A stretch of DNA of 64,000 nt, taken from assembly GCA_002007465.1 (NCBI GenBank), contig LNAC01000003.1:13976203-14040202 (forward strand). Direction: 5' to 3'. Positions 32,771 to 44,010 of the stretch are shown in pieces. The notes beneath the pieces are model-generated. The model was not told the origin of the DNA. It saw nothing but the letters and a program-made list of their open reading frames with translations, and did not search any database. The position numbers and the translations under genes were made by a program. Origin of the DNA: Ailurus styani (lineage: Eukaryota > Chordata > Mammalia > Carnivora > Ailuridae). Numbering within the stretch: the first letter of the stretch is position 1; each line of letters opens with the position of its first letter.

Positions 32771-33594
32771 CATTTTGTTTGGTATTAAATAGGTTTATAG
32801 TAGAACATATAGACTTGTAATTCCACCAATTCACGGGTAATTGTGGTAAGCAATATTCCTTAAATGAAGCTGTGGCTATGGAATATTCTATAACTGACAT
32901 GCCATATATATGGTTTTAGCAAGTAATAAAAAGATAATCTGTTCCTTATTATACTGCCAATAAACCCCGATGTTTTTAAATTCTTCATTAAAAGATCTTC
33001 TTTATTCCCATTAGAAATGTAGTTCCTAAAATCAGCATGGCAGGGCTTAAAAAAAATACTCCCTTTTTATTACGAAAGAAACCTATGAGACAAATTATTC
33101 CATTAAGAAATTTCAGTCCAACTAAGAAAACGAATAATCGTTCAGAATTTTACTTTAAAGATGTAGCTACATGTCTAGTAACAAAAACAGACACCCCCCA
33201 TCCACATTTGACTTCATTCTCTCTGATGAATCAAAAAGAATAAATTTTGGTTCTTTGATTTTAGTATTATAAAGCAGGAAGATCTCTCGAAATATCCTGT
33301 GCAGGTTTTTTTTTATCTCCATGTGATAAAGGAATGTGAAGAGTCCTGTTAACCTTATTAGAAAGGTGCAATAATATTTTTTCACTAATAAAAAACTGCA
33401 AGTGTTAAAAATAATAATAATTATCTGATTTCGTTCTAACATTAAAGTCACACACAAAAGAGGAAATCACCATGAAAATCAACTAAAGAAGGGAAATGGT
33501 ATAAGCAGGAGAGATCATAAAATGCTCTTTTGATATATTCCTTTAATCATATTCATTCAAAAATGGTTATTCATCGCCTATTTTGTTCCAGACA

Positions 33595-33765
33595 CTGAGC
33601 CAAGCATTTGGTGTTATCATTTTCAAGCCTCACAACAAACCGGTGAGGTCGTTAGTTTTCTAATTTCATAGGTGAGGAAACTAAGACGCAGGCACGTCTT
33701 ACTTGCCAATATAACGAACTGGTGTGTGGAGCCAAGATTCAATGGGAAGCCTATTGCCAGAGCTG
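33595..33765 (-). repeat. MIR, reverse
   Basis: AAGCCTCACAACAAACCGGT, CATAGGTGAGGAAACTAAGA and GTGTGTGGAGCCAAGATTCA match the reverse of MIR's core and B-box region (GATGAGGAAACTGAGG is the diagnostic phrase). Decayed. Confidence 0.65.
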
Positions 33766-35520
33766 ATTAATTCTCCACCATAATTTTTTCTTATTCCCAA
33801 GAAACATGGGTAGAGGTAGTGAGGGGTTTATAAACATAAGGCTTTGTCCTATTTTGTAGAAACTGGCTATGTACTTAAGAAGTAAGAAAGGGTGCTCTAA
33901 ATAGCAAACCAGGGCATCTGACACGAGGAACCCACAGTGTACAAAATATGTGCTCTGAATCTGAAGAGCAGAGATAATTGTTTGAGGTGATTGAAGGGAA
34001 ATTTCATGAATAAAATAGCTTTGTCTTTGTATTTTCTTTCCACCCAACATCATATATTGAATAAAATTTTTCTCAGGTTTCAGGAAGCATTGCTTATAGA
34101 TCTTATTAAGAGTTAATTGACCAACTGCCTAATAAAATGAAGCATGTAATCATAGCAACTGTAAGATCATTGTGTGGACATTTACTGTTTTTATGGAGGG
34201 ATCTTCTCTCTGCGGCATCCTGCACTCCACACCTCTATGACCCCACAGAGAAATACACAACAACCTTCACAATAAGTGCAGACTCTGGACCATTCTCAGG
34301 AGAATGGAGGGGAGCCTGAAAGACAAGGAAATTCCACAGTCAATCATTTAAAAACACAGGGAATGTAAAGTAGGGTAATGGTACTTAAGAACTCCTATGC
34401 CTTTCAGAGTGTTCTTCAAAAAAAATACACAGCGATATTCTGTCAATATCCTATAGATGCAGATGAGGAATTAGGGAAGGATGGGACTGTGGGCTCCAGA
34501 AGTGTGGTGGAGAGTATTAGTGGACAATGTTACACTACTATTGCATAATATTCTACATGTATATTGCTTGTTTTGAGTTCTGTGCCGTCTGTAAAGACTG
34601 GACTCAATCGGGCTGTGTCGAATCAAGACTGGTTCTACGGACACAGGGTTCAGAGCTTTAGAGAGGAAGCAGTGTTCCCGCCAGCACTACCCACACAGGA
34701 CAATGAGGGGTTGCAGAGGCAATCAGCAAGAGTTCCTGGGGAGAAGACAGTTTGGGATTAGAGTTACGGCTCATATCGTGAATATCAACAATTCCAATAT
34801 GGAGTTCTTTCACTGAACGTAGGAACCCTTCCGTAAGGAAGGTGGTGATGTCTTTTACTGCTAAAAATAACCAGTGCTTTCTAGAAGATCAGAGTTTTGC
34901 AAAATTAATTTTTTTTAAGATATGCTTTTACCACAGTCAATCCCAACTCTTTGTTAATGAAAGAGCCATCACTATGCAACATTTTCAGTGTTTTAGTAAG
35001 ATAAGAGTATTTTCATGACCAAGTTTAGTATCTTTCCACTAGTTTTTCTGCAAAAGAGAGAATCCTTTAAAGTATTTTTAGAACCTAGGTATGATAACCT
35101 TGGACAGAGACCTTGTTTCTTAAATCAGATTTTAGATGGGATTATCTAAAATGAACATGTGGCTCATTCAATGTCACTCCAGGGTCTGGTTAATATCAAA
35201 GGAAAGTTACGTGATCAACAGGGGTCTCCTGAAACTTATTGCTATCAAACTAAGATACTTAGGGAACTCCTGCTCTCTGGAACTCACTTCCAAGTTTTGT
35301 TAATGCAGATTTAGGTGCTCTCTGAAGCAGCCGCTGGAGGTTTTACTTTTATAGATACCTAAACTAGACAGACTGACTTTGGAAGTAGCTATTGACTTTC
35401 TGTATCCTAGGCAGTTTCATATTGATCTTGAGGCAACTCAATTACCCACACCTGGAAGAGGCAATGAATTTGAATAGTGTTCATGGCTTTTTTTATACAT
35501 CTTTTTCCCTCTTTGTGAAG

Positions 35521-35582
35521 GGCAACAACTTACGCTCTGCAAAATGAATCGGCAAGGAGATACTCTTGTTCTCTTCTTGAAG
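35521..35582 (+). other. Exon-like segment (speculative)
   Basis: A strong pyrimidine tract (CTTTTTCCCTCTTTGTGAAG) ends in AG at 35520. The 62-bp segment then ends with AAG before GTAACA at 35583. Two of the three frames are open throughout, and one contains an ATG at 35544. The peptide is not recognised. Such signals occur by chance in any few kilobases of mammalian DNA. Confidence 0.15.
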
Positions 35583-35959
35583 GTAACAGAAAAGAATCTT
35601 TAAGAAAAAGCACTTGCTAGCTCAGTGGGGAGGTTATTTATGAAGGCTTATTCTATTCAACTTTCATAGTCTAAATGATTATTTTCCCTTTTTTTTAATT
35701 CTAGGCTAGTTAAATGTTAAACCTCAAATAGTTGAGATTTTAAGAGGTAATGTCTCATTGTCCAAAACTAATAATAGAGAAAACATTATATACAGAGGAG
35801 GGGAGAAACATATTGCAGGATAATTGAATTACTTTTTATTGAGCAATGGCAAGGTGATTTCTTTTTTTTTTTAATATAGCAATGTAGCATTTCAGATGTT
35901 AGAAGACATTAGAGAGTGAGCTTTCTAATAAGAACGGAGGTACAATCTTGGTGGTGACT

Positions 35960-36155
35960 CCATCATATACTATTGGTGTGATGTCTGTTAAGTTATTTGA
36001 CACTATGATTCAAGTAACTCTAGGGTTCCTGGAATAAATTCAGATAATTACCACACCATCTCATAAGGGTTGCTATGAAGAGTAAATTAAATAATGCATA
36101 CAAATGCCTTATACCAGTGCCTGGGACAAATTAAATGACTAAATGTGTTGTTAAC
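35960..36155 (+). repeat. MIR, forward
   Basis: TTAAGTTATTTGACACTATG, ACCACACCATCTCATAAGG, GTTGCTATGAAGAGTAAATT and CCAGTGCCTGGGACAAATTA follow the 3' half of MIR (GTTGTGAGGATTAAATGAG, CAGTGCCTGGCACATAG). Confidence 0.6.
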
Positions 36156-36164
36156 AAATTCAAC

Positions 36165-36275
36165 TCCATTATTTAACAGGTAAAGTAAGGCACAGTAATG
36201 TTAAAATACTTGATTAAGGTAACAAATCTAATTAACAACAAAATGGAATAGCAGCACTGCTTCTAGCATTTTGAA
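36165..36275 (-). repeat. MIR fragment, reverse
   Basis: ATTTAACAGGTAAAGTAAGG, CACAGTAATGTTAAAATAC and GGTAACAAATCTAATTAACA fit the reverse MIR core (TTTTACAGATGAGGAAACTGAGGCACAG). It faces the forward MIR just upstream. Confidence 0.45.
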
Positions 36276-36344
36276 ATTTATCATTTTAAATCGAAGTATG
36301 TTTAATTCTCATAATCATGCCTATTGCTACTTTTCAAGTTAAGC

Positions 36345-36460
36345 ATTATGCATATTTATTGAGCCCCTCTTCTCTTCAAAGCATTGACCTAAACACTGGG
36401 GGAGATATATTCATAAATCAGCACTCTCGTGGAGCTTATCTTTTAATGGGAAAAAAATAA
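36345..36460 (-). repeat. L2 3' end, reverse
   Basis: ATATTTATTGAGCCCCTCTT, ACCTAAACACTGGGGGAGAT and TCGTGGAGCTTATCTTTTAA match the reverse of the L2 3' end (ATTTATTGAGCGCCTAC, GGGGATACA, GGAGCTCACAGTCTAG). Confidence 0.65.
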
Positions 36461-37029
36461 GAATATAAGACAAGGATTATAAAATAGGCACAACATTCTA
36501 TAAGCAGAAAGACCACTTTTAGTTAAAGGCAATTGAAAAAGATCTCCTAGATGATTTGTTATTGAGAAGTATTTTTTAAATGGATTTCTATTCTCCTTGA
36601 CAAAAGCTTATTATAGTTAATTGGGCTCCTTGCACTTCCTCCTAAGAACATGTTACATTATACTGCTGTGTTTTCACTCACCCTATGCCTTATACCTTTT
36701 TGTTATTGCCATAAATACTTTATTTTGGGATGAAGATATAATCACCCAGGAGTTTCAGTGTTTAAAAGCCACAATCACATCATGTGAAAACGTTAAAAAA
36801 AATGAATAATAAAATTGCTTGGTGTCAGGAGATTGTCTAGCTTTTTGTTTGATCATACTGATTTTTTACACCACTATCATTTAATCCACGTAAAAGAAAT
36901 AATCTTTTCTTTATCTCTGATTATCTGTCTTTATATCTGAATAGCTCCATAATTCATTTTATAATAATTTTTTAAATAAGGATTTTTCATAGTACCCGAT
37001 TAACTTGTAATTGTTCTCTCTATCTTTGC

Positions 37030-37238
37030 TCAGCTTTAACCATCTGTCCGTATCAGCCCATCCTCCAGAGCTGGTAGGGACACATCTGAGCTCTCTCAGC
37101 TCTCTGGACCCTGGTACTCACTACAATAAATGATCATCATAAGTATTCCCATTTTCTCTCTACTAGAAAATGAGTCCCCAGAAGGCTAAATCTGAGTCCT
37201 TTACCTCTGACATTCAATAAATGTTTTCTGAATGGATC
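37030..37238 (+). repeat. L2 3' end, forward
   Basis: TCTCTCTACTAGAAAATGAG, CCCCAGAAGGCTAAATCTGA and ACATTCAATAAATGTTTTC fit the L2 3' end (CTAGACTGTGAGCTCC, CTCAATAAATATTTGTTGAA). Confidence 0.6.
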
Positions 37239-38144
37239 AATCAAATGGAGCTCTTTTACAAGGAGGAGAATCTACCCTGTATAGCTGGAGTACAAAAGAG
37301 GTTAAAAAAAAATCAAGAGTAGTCAAGGAAACGATTTATACATTATCTTGAGAAAGAACATAGAAAAATACATATAAGATTGACTATCCTGAGGTAGGAG
37401 AAAAAGGAGACCAAAAACATGAAGGAATCTAAGGTAATCTAGTAAGAAAGTCATTAAAATGGTTTGCTTGTTTTAATTTTCTCATTTAATTATAATATAT
37501 CTGTTTGCTCAATATACTTGGATGAATAATATTGTTTAAACATGTTTCATAAAAGTGAAAGAGAAAATGAGTAATAATTATGAAAGGAAAAAGTTTAAAA
37601 AATAAAACTCACTTTAAAAGGAAATTTCTAAAGGTTTGACTAAAAGCTAGGATGCCCTCTGGTGTGCATAGATTTTAAAAACAGTCTAATACCTATTTTT
37701 CATATGTATTCTCTAAGCACTAATTGCTAAAAAAATCCATTAGTAAATGTAACAATTCACAACATACTTAACTTCAAAAGACCCAAAATACTAACATAAA
37801 GATATTTAATGAATTTTTTAAATGTAAATGCAAATCAGCCTAATCTTTTTTGTTTATGTGTTAGGGTGGTGATTTCTAACTAAAATGCCAAAGCCTTAAG
37901 TTCTCTATGAGCTTGTCTATAACTCATCATGGGATTATGAATAAACATGACTGGAAGAGTATGTAGATTTCCTAATAGAAAAGCCATGAATGTTTTAACA
38001 CCCAGGGGTTCAAATTATAATAAAGGGATAGCACCTGTCACTGGAGGCAAACTACAAGATCACCTTTGCAGTCCCTGGAGCAATTAAATCACTGACAATT
38101 TAGCCTTTCTCTGGCAAGTAGAGTCTCCAAAGACTTCCATCTTC

Positions 38145-38146
<2 letters not shown>

Positions 38147-38177
<31 letters not shown>
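38147..38177. repeat. (CA)n microsatellite
   Basis: Perfect CA dinucleotides, about 31 bases. Confidence 0.98.
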
Positions 38178-38179
<2 letters not shown>

Positions 38180-38424
38180 CAGAGGGCCACATGTAGTACA
38201 GTTGCCTTACATTACACTTGTTCATTCTTAAGCGCTTTTTCCCAAATGCCTTATTAATTTTTTTCAAAGAAACCTATGGTGATGGTGATTTCCTGTATTT
38301 TATTAAATTATGAGAAGAGAGATTACATGTCCACTTCTACTCATGACAGTTGATCACTAATATGATATGATCTTCCCATTTTAATAAAATATCCCTCTAT
38401 GTATGTATGCAGATGTGATTTCTT

Positions 38425-38612
38425 TTTTTTTTTAATATTTTATTTATTTATTTGACAGAGATTACAAGTAGGTAGAGAGGCAGGTAGAGAGAGAGGAGGA
38501 AGCAGGCTCCCTGCTGAGCAGGGAGCCCGATGTGGGCTTCGATCCCAGGACCCTGAGATCATGACCTGAGCTGAAGGCAGAGGCTTTAACCCACTGAGCC
38601 ACCCAAGTGCCC
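38425..38612 (-). repeat. CAN-SINE, young subtype
   Basis: Reverse copy: TTTTTTTTTTAATATTTTAT, AAGTAGGTAGAGAGGCAGGT, GATCATGACCTGAGCTGAAG and CACTGAGCCACCCAAGTGCC. Perfect target-site duplication TGCAGATGTGATTTCT at 38409-38424 and 38613-38628. Confidence 0.97.
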
Positions 38613-38727
38613 TGCAGATGTGATTTCTGCATTACTGCTCTTGTAAAAATATTTCAATTCATTTACCTAGTGGCATACTTGTACAGGAAAAATGCAGAGA
38701 AAGATGACACTGAATGCTCTGGAGGAA

Positions 38728-39208
38728 CTAGGTAGCATTTTTACTACTCATGTTTATCCATCTGAGAAAATACGGGAGTTGCCCCTGCTTACAGCCTGAT
38801 TCTGTGGGCTTGTTTCTGCAGAGGGCTTTCAACATCAATACACCCACCATCCTGACCGCAGCTTCCTGCTCTAGGGAGACACGGTACAGAAGGAGTTTCC
38901 TGAGGTGGAGGCTCGCCCACCCATGGCTGAGTGGCATGGAAGTGAAGAATTCAGGAAGCAGAAGTGCAGGATATAGGAATCCAGGAGTAAGTAGAAACCT
39001 AAGGTAGAAAAGACCCACAGCACTAGGTAAAGACATATGTAGCTTAAACATCTCAAGGAGGAACACAGCAGGAAAGAGGGGAAGTACCTCCTTCTGAGGA
39101 AAACCTCTACAGTTCCAACACGGTAGCTGAGCTTCAAGAAGATGACATACACCACTGTTCCACCACAACAACCTCTACTCTGTGTGCTGGCTGGCTGACG
39201 GCGCAGGT
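38728..39208. other. GC-richer segment with exon-like features (speculative)
   Basis: Unlike its AT-rich flanks, this stretch holds several CpGs (ACGGTACAG, CTCGCCC, GACGGCGCAG). On the forward strand, a pyrimidine-rich acceptor ending TGTTTCTGCAG (AG at 38820-38821) and a strong donor GTAAGT at 38987 bound a 165-bp segment open in one frame. A second donor-like CGCAGGTAG lies at 39203-39211. On the reverse strand, the longest uninterrupted ORF of the window (147 codons, 38728-39171) covers the same DNA. It is hydrophobic and unrecognised. A non-coding RNA exon, a decayed LTR or chance are all possible. Strand is undecided. Confidence 0.25.
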
Positions 39209-39603
39209 AGTTTTCTTTTTTCCTTACCGTCCTCTATAAACTCACATTAACTGAAGTTCCCTTAGCAACTATCCATTCTTTATAGCCTAAAATGCTTACT
39301 TAGAATACTTCACTGTACTCTAGTGACTTCACTGTTTGCGCATCATATATTTAATAGTGTCATTTTCAAAGACGGCCCATTACAATGGAGAAAGAAGAGA
39401 GGGACTTTAAAATATCAGGAAATTAGTTCTGTGAGAGCAAATAATTAACGACTATTTCACAACATCTGGTGCTGAGAAGATAAATCCTACAGTGCTGCTA
39501 AATTTCCTGAATAGATGATGGAAGTAAAGAATAGCAATTGGGAATGAATCTATATATCCCATAAACATTTTTTTAAAGCTCCTCTTATAACCAGACTCTT
39601 TGT

Positions 39604-39773
39604 GGGGTGTCTGGGTGACTCAGTCAGTTAAGCGGCTGGTCCTGATCTCAGGGCGCTGGGATCAAGTCCACATCGGACTCTCCACTCCGTCAGTGGTGAG
39701 TCGCTTCTCCCTCTCTCTCTGTAATCTTTCTTGCTTTCTCTCCCAAATAAATAAATAAAATATTTAAAAAAAA
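39604..39773 (+). repeat. CAN-SINE
   Basis: Forward copy with GGGGTGTCTGGGTGACTCAG, CCTGATCTCAGGGCGCTGGG, a CT-rich body and (AAAT)n tail. Part of the A/B-box interval is missing. Target-site duplication ATAACCAGACTCTTTGT (39587-39603) and ATAACCAGGCTCTTTGT (39774-39790). Confidence 0.95.
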
Positions 39774-39881
39774 ATAACCAGGCTCTTTGTATTAGCTACT
39801 AGAAATTGAAATATTAAAAGATGATGTCCTACATTATGAAAATTCACCTATTAGGAGAATAAGATGTGTAGAGAAGTTCAT

Positions 39882-39931
39882 GTAAATGTAAAATGTAAAA
39901 ATGTAAAAAGTAAATGTAAAACGTAAAAATT
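39882..39931. repeat. (TGTAAA)n-like short tandem repeat
   Basis: Irregular TGTAAA/TGTAAAA units over about 50 bases. Confidence 0.8.
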
Positions 39932-40419
39932 AGTAGTGAAAGTAGCAAAGTTATAACAAAAATAGATCTGGAGGCCAAATCTGAATAAATAAAGCTCTAT
40001 GTGAAGAAGTCTAAGATGGATACTAAAGACTATGCCTTTCAAATAACCTAAACAATTTTCATTTTTTTAAATAGAAGCTATGGCTTTTTCATGCTAAGTT
40101 GAGAGGTTGGTAACTTTAAATAATTGCCCTTCTAAACACTGTCATTTAAAAGAAAAATAAAGCCTTGATTTTAAAAAAGAAAAACGTGTGTGTGTGTGCG
40201 TAGATGCATACACAATAAAATACATTCACATTCAATTGCTGTTAGTGGGAAGTTACAGATTTTGTTACTTAGAAATGACAGTTTAGCTGAAAACACTTAG
40301 CCATTATGGTTGTAAAACTTAACAAAGACATGCCTTGTGATGTATATTACCTACTATCTAGTCCAAATGAAGAGTGTAGTTATATATGCCAATTATATCA
40401 TTAAAAAATGCTATTTGGA

Positions 40420-40600
40420 GTATAATTCCCAAAGTTTATGGGGCATTATAAATTCCTAAGATTTCTACTAAAATTCCTTGTTTCTGTGCTCCACTTCAAA
40501 TGTACTGAATGACAATTTTCCAAGAAGGGATTCTGATTCTGTATTTGTAATAATTTCCCCCAGGAAGTCTTAGACTAAGATAAATTTGGGAAACATTTTT
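40420..40600 (+). repeat. Possible MER5-type (hAT-Charlie) relic
   Basis: CACTTCAAATGTACTGAATG and CTGATTCTGTATTTGTAATA, then GGAAACATTTTTCTAAGG, loosely follow MER5A/B order. Weak match. Confidence 0.35.
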
Positions 40601-40694
40601 CTAAGGGATAAAAATACATAATGATTACTTTTATTGTGATTTCTTTGATTGCTAATAATTAGAAAGGACTTGGATGAGAAGGGAAATGTGCATT

Positions 40695-40860
40695 ACAACA
40701 TTGCTTCTCAAATCTGCCCGTTCATTAAGAATCAACTGCTAAGTTTTTAAAACACAGATTTGGGGACCTTGTTTCAGATGTAGCTGCTTAAGAAACTGTA
40801 GAGATTTTCATCTTTTAAAAGCTTCCCAGATAAAAGTTGCTTAGCACCATCTTGGGATCT
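40695..40860 (+). repeat. MER5-type (hAT-Charlie) relic
   Basis: TTGCTTCTCAAATCTGCCCG, AGAATCAACTGCTAAGTTTT, AAAACACAGATTTGGGGACC and TTAAAAGCTTCCCAGATAAA resemble the ordered parts of MER5A (GGTTCTCAAA, ATCACCTGGGAA, GGCCCCACC, AACAAGCCCTCCAGGTGAT). Confidence 0.5.
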
Positions 40861-41162
40861 TCACTCTGAGGCTTCTTTGAAGAGCTGAGAGCAGGGGTGG
40901 GGAGTAGGGAGGTGTCCCGGTAAACAAATAACTAAATTTGCATTGTCTAGGATCCTAACAGCTTTTAATTTATTTTCATCTATTTCTCTTGCTACTTGAC
41001 TTATATCCTATCATTGTGCCTTTTATGTTTTGTACTCTACACTAGCCTTAAAGTTATCTTTATAAAATACTGAGCAGCTCGGCTCATCTCATTCCCTTCC
41101 TAAAAAATTTCTAAGGATCCTCTAATTTTGCCAAAAAAGTCCAAAAACACCTCATTTTTGCT

Positions 41163-41345
41163 CATCAGTATATTTATTCTTTCTTCCTTTCACCAAAGAC
41201 CTATTAAATATCTACTATGTTCCAGACAATGTTCTGGGTGCCACATATTGACTGGTACACATACACATAAACACATACACACACACACACCAGGCCCATG
41301 TTCTCATGGACACAGGAGCAGGAGACAGAAAATCAGATAAACACT
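41163..41345 (-). repeat. L2 3' end, reverse, with internal CA expansion
   Basis: ACCTATTAAATATCTACTAT, GTTCCAGACAATGTTCTGGG and, after an ACACAC-rich stretch at 41257-41291, CATGTTCTCATGGACACAGG, fit a reverse L2 end (TACTATGTGCCAGGCACTG). Confidence 0.6.
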
Positions 41346-41655
41346 ACTAGCATAAACAGAGCACTATTTCCATGATTCACCAGATAGCAGTAGCCAAACC
41401 AATGACAGACATAGCATCTAAAGTCCACTGAAGTCTAGGAAGTCCCTAAATGGGTACGATTAGAGGTATGTTAGCCTCTGAAACCAAATGCAAAAATTTA
41501 TGTACATATGCATGTTCAGAATTTTTTGAGCTGAATGTCCATTGTTCTTATCAGGTTGATCAGAGGGGTGGTCACTTGTCCTTAAAAGCTTAAGAATTAT
41601 CTTATTGCAGATGTGTCTAACAAATTCAAAAGATTTCAGATCTCAGTCAGAAGGG

Positions 41656-42115
41656 TGTATGAGTGTCCTATTGCTGCTATAACAAATTACCATAAACTTG
41701 GTGGCTTAAAAACCACACAAATATATCCTCTTATAGTTCTAGCAGCCAGACATCTGAAATCTGTTTTACTGAGCAAAAGTCATGGTGTTAGCTAGGCTAG
41801 GTCCTTTTTGAGGCTGCAGCTGAAATTTATTTCTTTGCTTTTCCAGCTTCTAGAGACTTACTTCTCTTCCTTAGTTGTGGCTCTTTCTTCCATCTTTAAG
41901 CTATGTTACTTAAATCCTTTGTTTCTGTCATCCTATCTCTTATGATCCACTCTGATTTTCTGCTTCTGTCTTATAGGGACACTTGTAATTACATCAAGGG
42001 CCTACCTGACTAATCCAGGATAATTTCCCCCAACTCAAGATCCTTAACCAAATCACATCTTCAATGTATTTTTTGCCGTATTAGTAACATTAACAAATTC
42101 TGGGAATTAGAATTA
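41656..42115 (-). repeat. MLT1-like LTR (ERVL-MaLR), reverse
   Basis: CCTATTGCTGCTATAACAAA, TACCATAAACTTGGTGGCTT, TTTTCCAGCTTCTAGAGACT, CTTGTAATTACATCAAGGGC, CCAGGATAATTTCCCC, AACTCAAGATCCTTAACC and AAATCACATCTTCAATG follow a reverse MLT1-type LTR closely. One of the clearest LTR copies here. The 60-codon ORF is chance. Confidence 0.8.
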
Positions 42116-42190
42116 AACTTTATTTAAAAGAAAAAACAAGCAACGGACAGAATTTGGCCCATAGTCTAAAGGTAGGTGACCCCTGGTTAA
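42116..42190. repeat. Possible hAT-type relic
   Basis: AACGGACAGAATTTGGCCCA, then GTAGGTGACCCCTGGTTAAG, resembles a common hAT transposon end (GGCCAGATTTGGCCC, CCGACCCCTGG). Short and decayed. Confidence 0.4.
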
Positions 42191-42339
42191 GACAGTACAA
42201 ACATACTAAGTATTTATTCAACACCTGTTTTATATGAGGTTGTTTGTCAGTAAGAGTGTAATGTGTCATATAGTCTGTGTTTGGACACAGACTGACGGTT
42301 TCACATATCATTTCTACTCACTTGTAAGTATTATAAAAT

Positions 42340-42475
42340 TAGAGAAATTAATCTCTCTAAACAACCATATCTGTACAATAGTCACATTTACTTAAGTTGC
42401 TTTTAAGATATGGTATCATATGTAAAGCACAGGGCGCTGAGCTTGGCACATGTTAGGCACTCAATAAATATTATT
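42340..42475 (+). repeat. MIR, forward 3' part
   Basis: ATGTAAAGCACAGGGCGCTG, AGCTTGGCACATGTTAGGCA and CTCAATAAATATTATTTTAT match the MIR 3' end (GTAAAGCGCTTAG, CTGGCACATAGTAAGCGCTCAATAAATG). Confidence 0.7.
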
Positions 42476-43764
42476 TTATGTCATGAACACAAATAGTTTC
42501 TGGGGTATCATCATTATTTCACTTGACTACAGAGACATACCTACATATTTAATTAATAGAAAATAGAGTACACGTATATTATTTTAAATATCGACAGGTG
42601 TTAAAAAGTATTAAAAAGAAGTCACAGTTAATATTTAGCTGTATGTTTGAGATCTTAAATTTGAGTATAAAACACTGCTTAATAATTACTAAAAATAAAA
42701 TTTAAAGTATACTTTTTACTTATTCCTATTATGATAGTAGAAACAATTTATACATCTAATTTAAGGATAATTCAAATTTAAATAGCATGTACTCTTGACT
42801 TAATTAAAAACCCAAAATGTACCATTGTGTGTTTTCACTGCTCAAGAAGTACTAATGACATTTTGACAGATGGACTTGGCAATCAATTAAAAGTCAAATT
42901 AGCTTTCTTCTTATTATGAAACCTTTCAGATACTTTCAAGGAGGATTCTATTTGGATTAGACAGTGCTGATTGGTGATTTGATATTTTAATATGTACTCT
43001 TTTCTAATTCAAATGTCATAGTCCACTTATTCAAATTACGGTATTATTCCTATGAAAGTCCATTTCACACAGCACCAAATGAAGTGAAATATTGACAGAG
43101 CCCAATTATTTTCCAAGTTTACAATATGTATAAACTCTCAGAGAAAATACTCACATTCATAGTGATAACATATAAAATTATTTTGACCAAACTATCTAAA
43201 ACCTCATGATTTAAGACAGTAAATAACGTCTCTAATTTGTCCTGTACTGGAGAGCTATTAAAAAATTGTTGCTATTTTGATACTTACTTAATAATCATAA
43301 AAGCCAAATCAAACAGTTTTAAACTTACTTATCACAAACACTTTTCTTAATAGAAAATTTCATATTATGTAAAATCTGGTTTGAAATAGAAATGATGTGG
43401 CATTTCTGGTTGTTTTAGTTCAAATGCCAGGTTAGAGAGCTACATCTCCTCTTTTGTTCTCTGTGTTTTATATCATTCTGATAAGGAATTCTTCATTTTA
43501 AAACATAAAATATTTGCTATAACTTAAACCCAATTCAGAAAAAAATATGAATACATTTAAATATCTTAAAAGAGAGAAAGTGCTTGCCTTAGATATTGAC
43601 TCTAAAATATCACTCTGATAGTATTTATTTTCTAATAATGGAAAACTGATAGTTTTAAAGAAAGTTTTATTTAATATTTGTGTGAATATCAACAGTTCTA
43701 ATTTTATTAGTGATCATGAGTTCTAAGCATGTAAAAGTTACTGAATTACAAGCTATTATTTTGA

Positions 43765-43995
43765 TACTTTATTAGATGCTGTAGATACCAAAGGATTGAG
43801 TAAGTCATAGTCCTTTTCCTTAATCCAAAGAGATTATGATATATTAGCAGAAAACATTAAATTGTACTATTATTTTTCATTCATGGTTCATCTGTGAATG
43901 AATCATCATTAATCATTGACTGAATCTTTGCATTCATTGTTCAGCTATGCTGTGCTAGAAATACAAAAATGAGAAAATAACATCTGCCCATGGAA
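43765..43995 (-). repeat. L2-type relic, reverse
   Basis: TTAGATGCTGTAGATACCAA, AGTCCTTTTCCTTAATCC and, further right, GCATTCATTGTTCAGCTATG and GCTAGAAATACAAAAATGAG resemble parts of reverse L2 3' ends. Decayed. Confidence 0.4.
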
Positions 43996-44010
43996 AAGTT
44001 ATATATATAT

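Larger units (their letters stand above)
29365..33540. other. SINE-free single-copy DNA with old relics
   Basis: No CAN-SINE here. Old pieces include a possible L2 near 30055-30150 and a forward MIR at 30875-31105. A perfect 21-bp tandem duplication lies at 30669-30711, and AT-rich low-complexity sequence at 32635-32770. No gene seen. ORFs up to 131 codons (29487-29882) lack recognisable motifs. Confidence 0.4.
33770..38408. other. Mostly single-copy DNA with MIR and L2 relics
   Basis: No CAN-SINE, LTR or L1 is recognised over about 4.6 kb. MIR and L2 relics are listed separately. A CpG-containing patch at 34560-34860 and an exon-like segment at 35521-35582 are the only unusual elements. No protein-coding gene is evident. 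Confidence 0.4.

Noticed and set aside
34842..34857. CCTTCC-GTAA-GGAAGG hairpin as a terminator or RNA element
   Set aside because: A six-base stem is common by chance and has no known role in this context.
38728..39171. 147-codon reverse ORF as a protein-coding gene
   Set aside because: It is unrecognised and low in diagnostic motifs, with no supporting promoter, splice or codon-use signal. An ORF of this length is expected by chance in 64 kb, especially in a GC-richer patch. Kept only as part of an exon-like observation.
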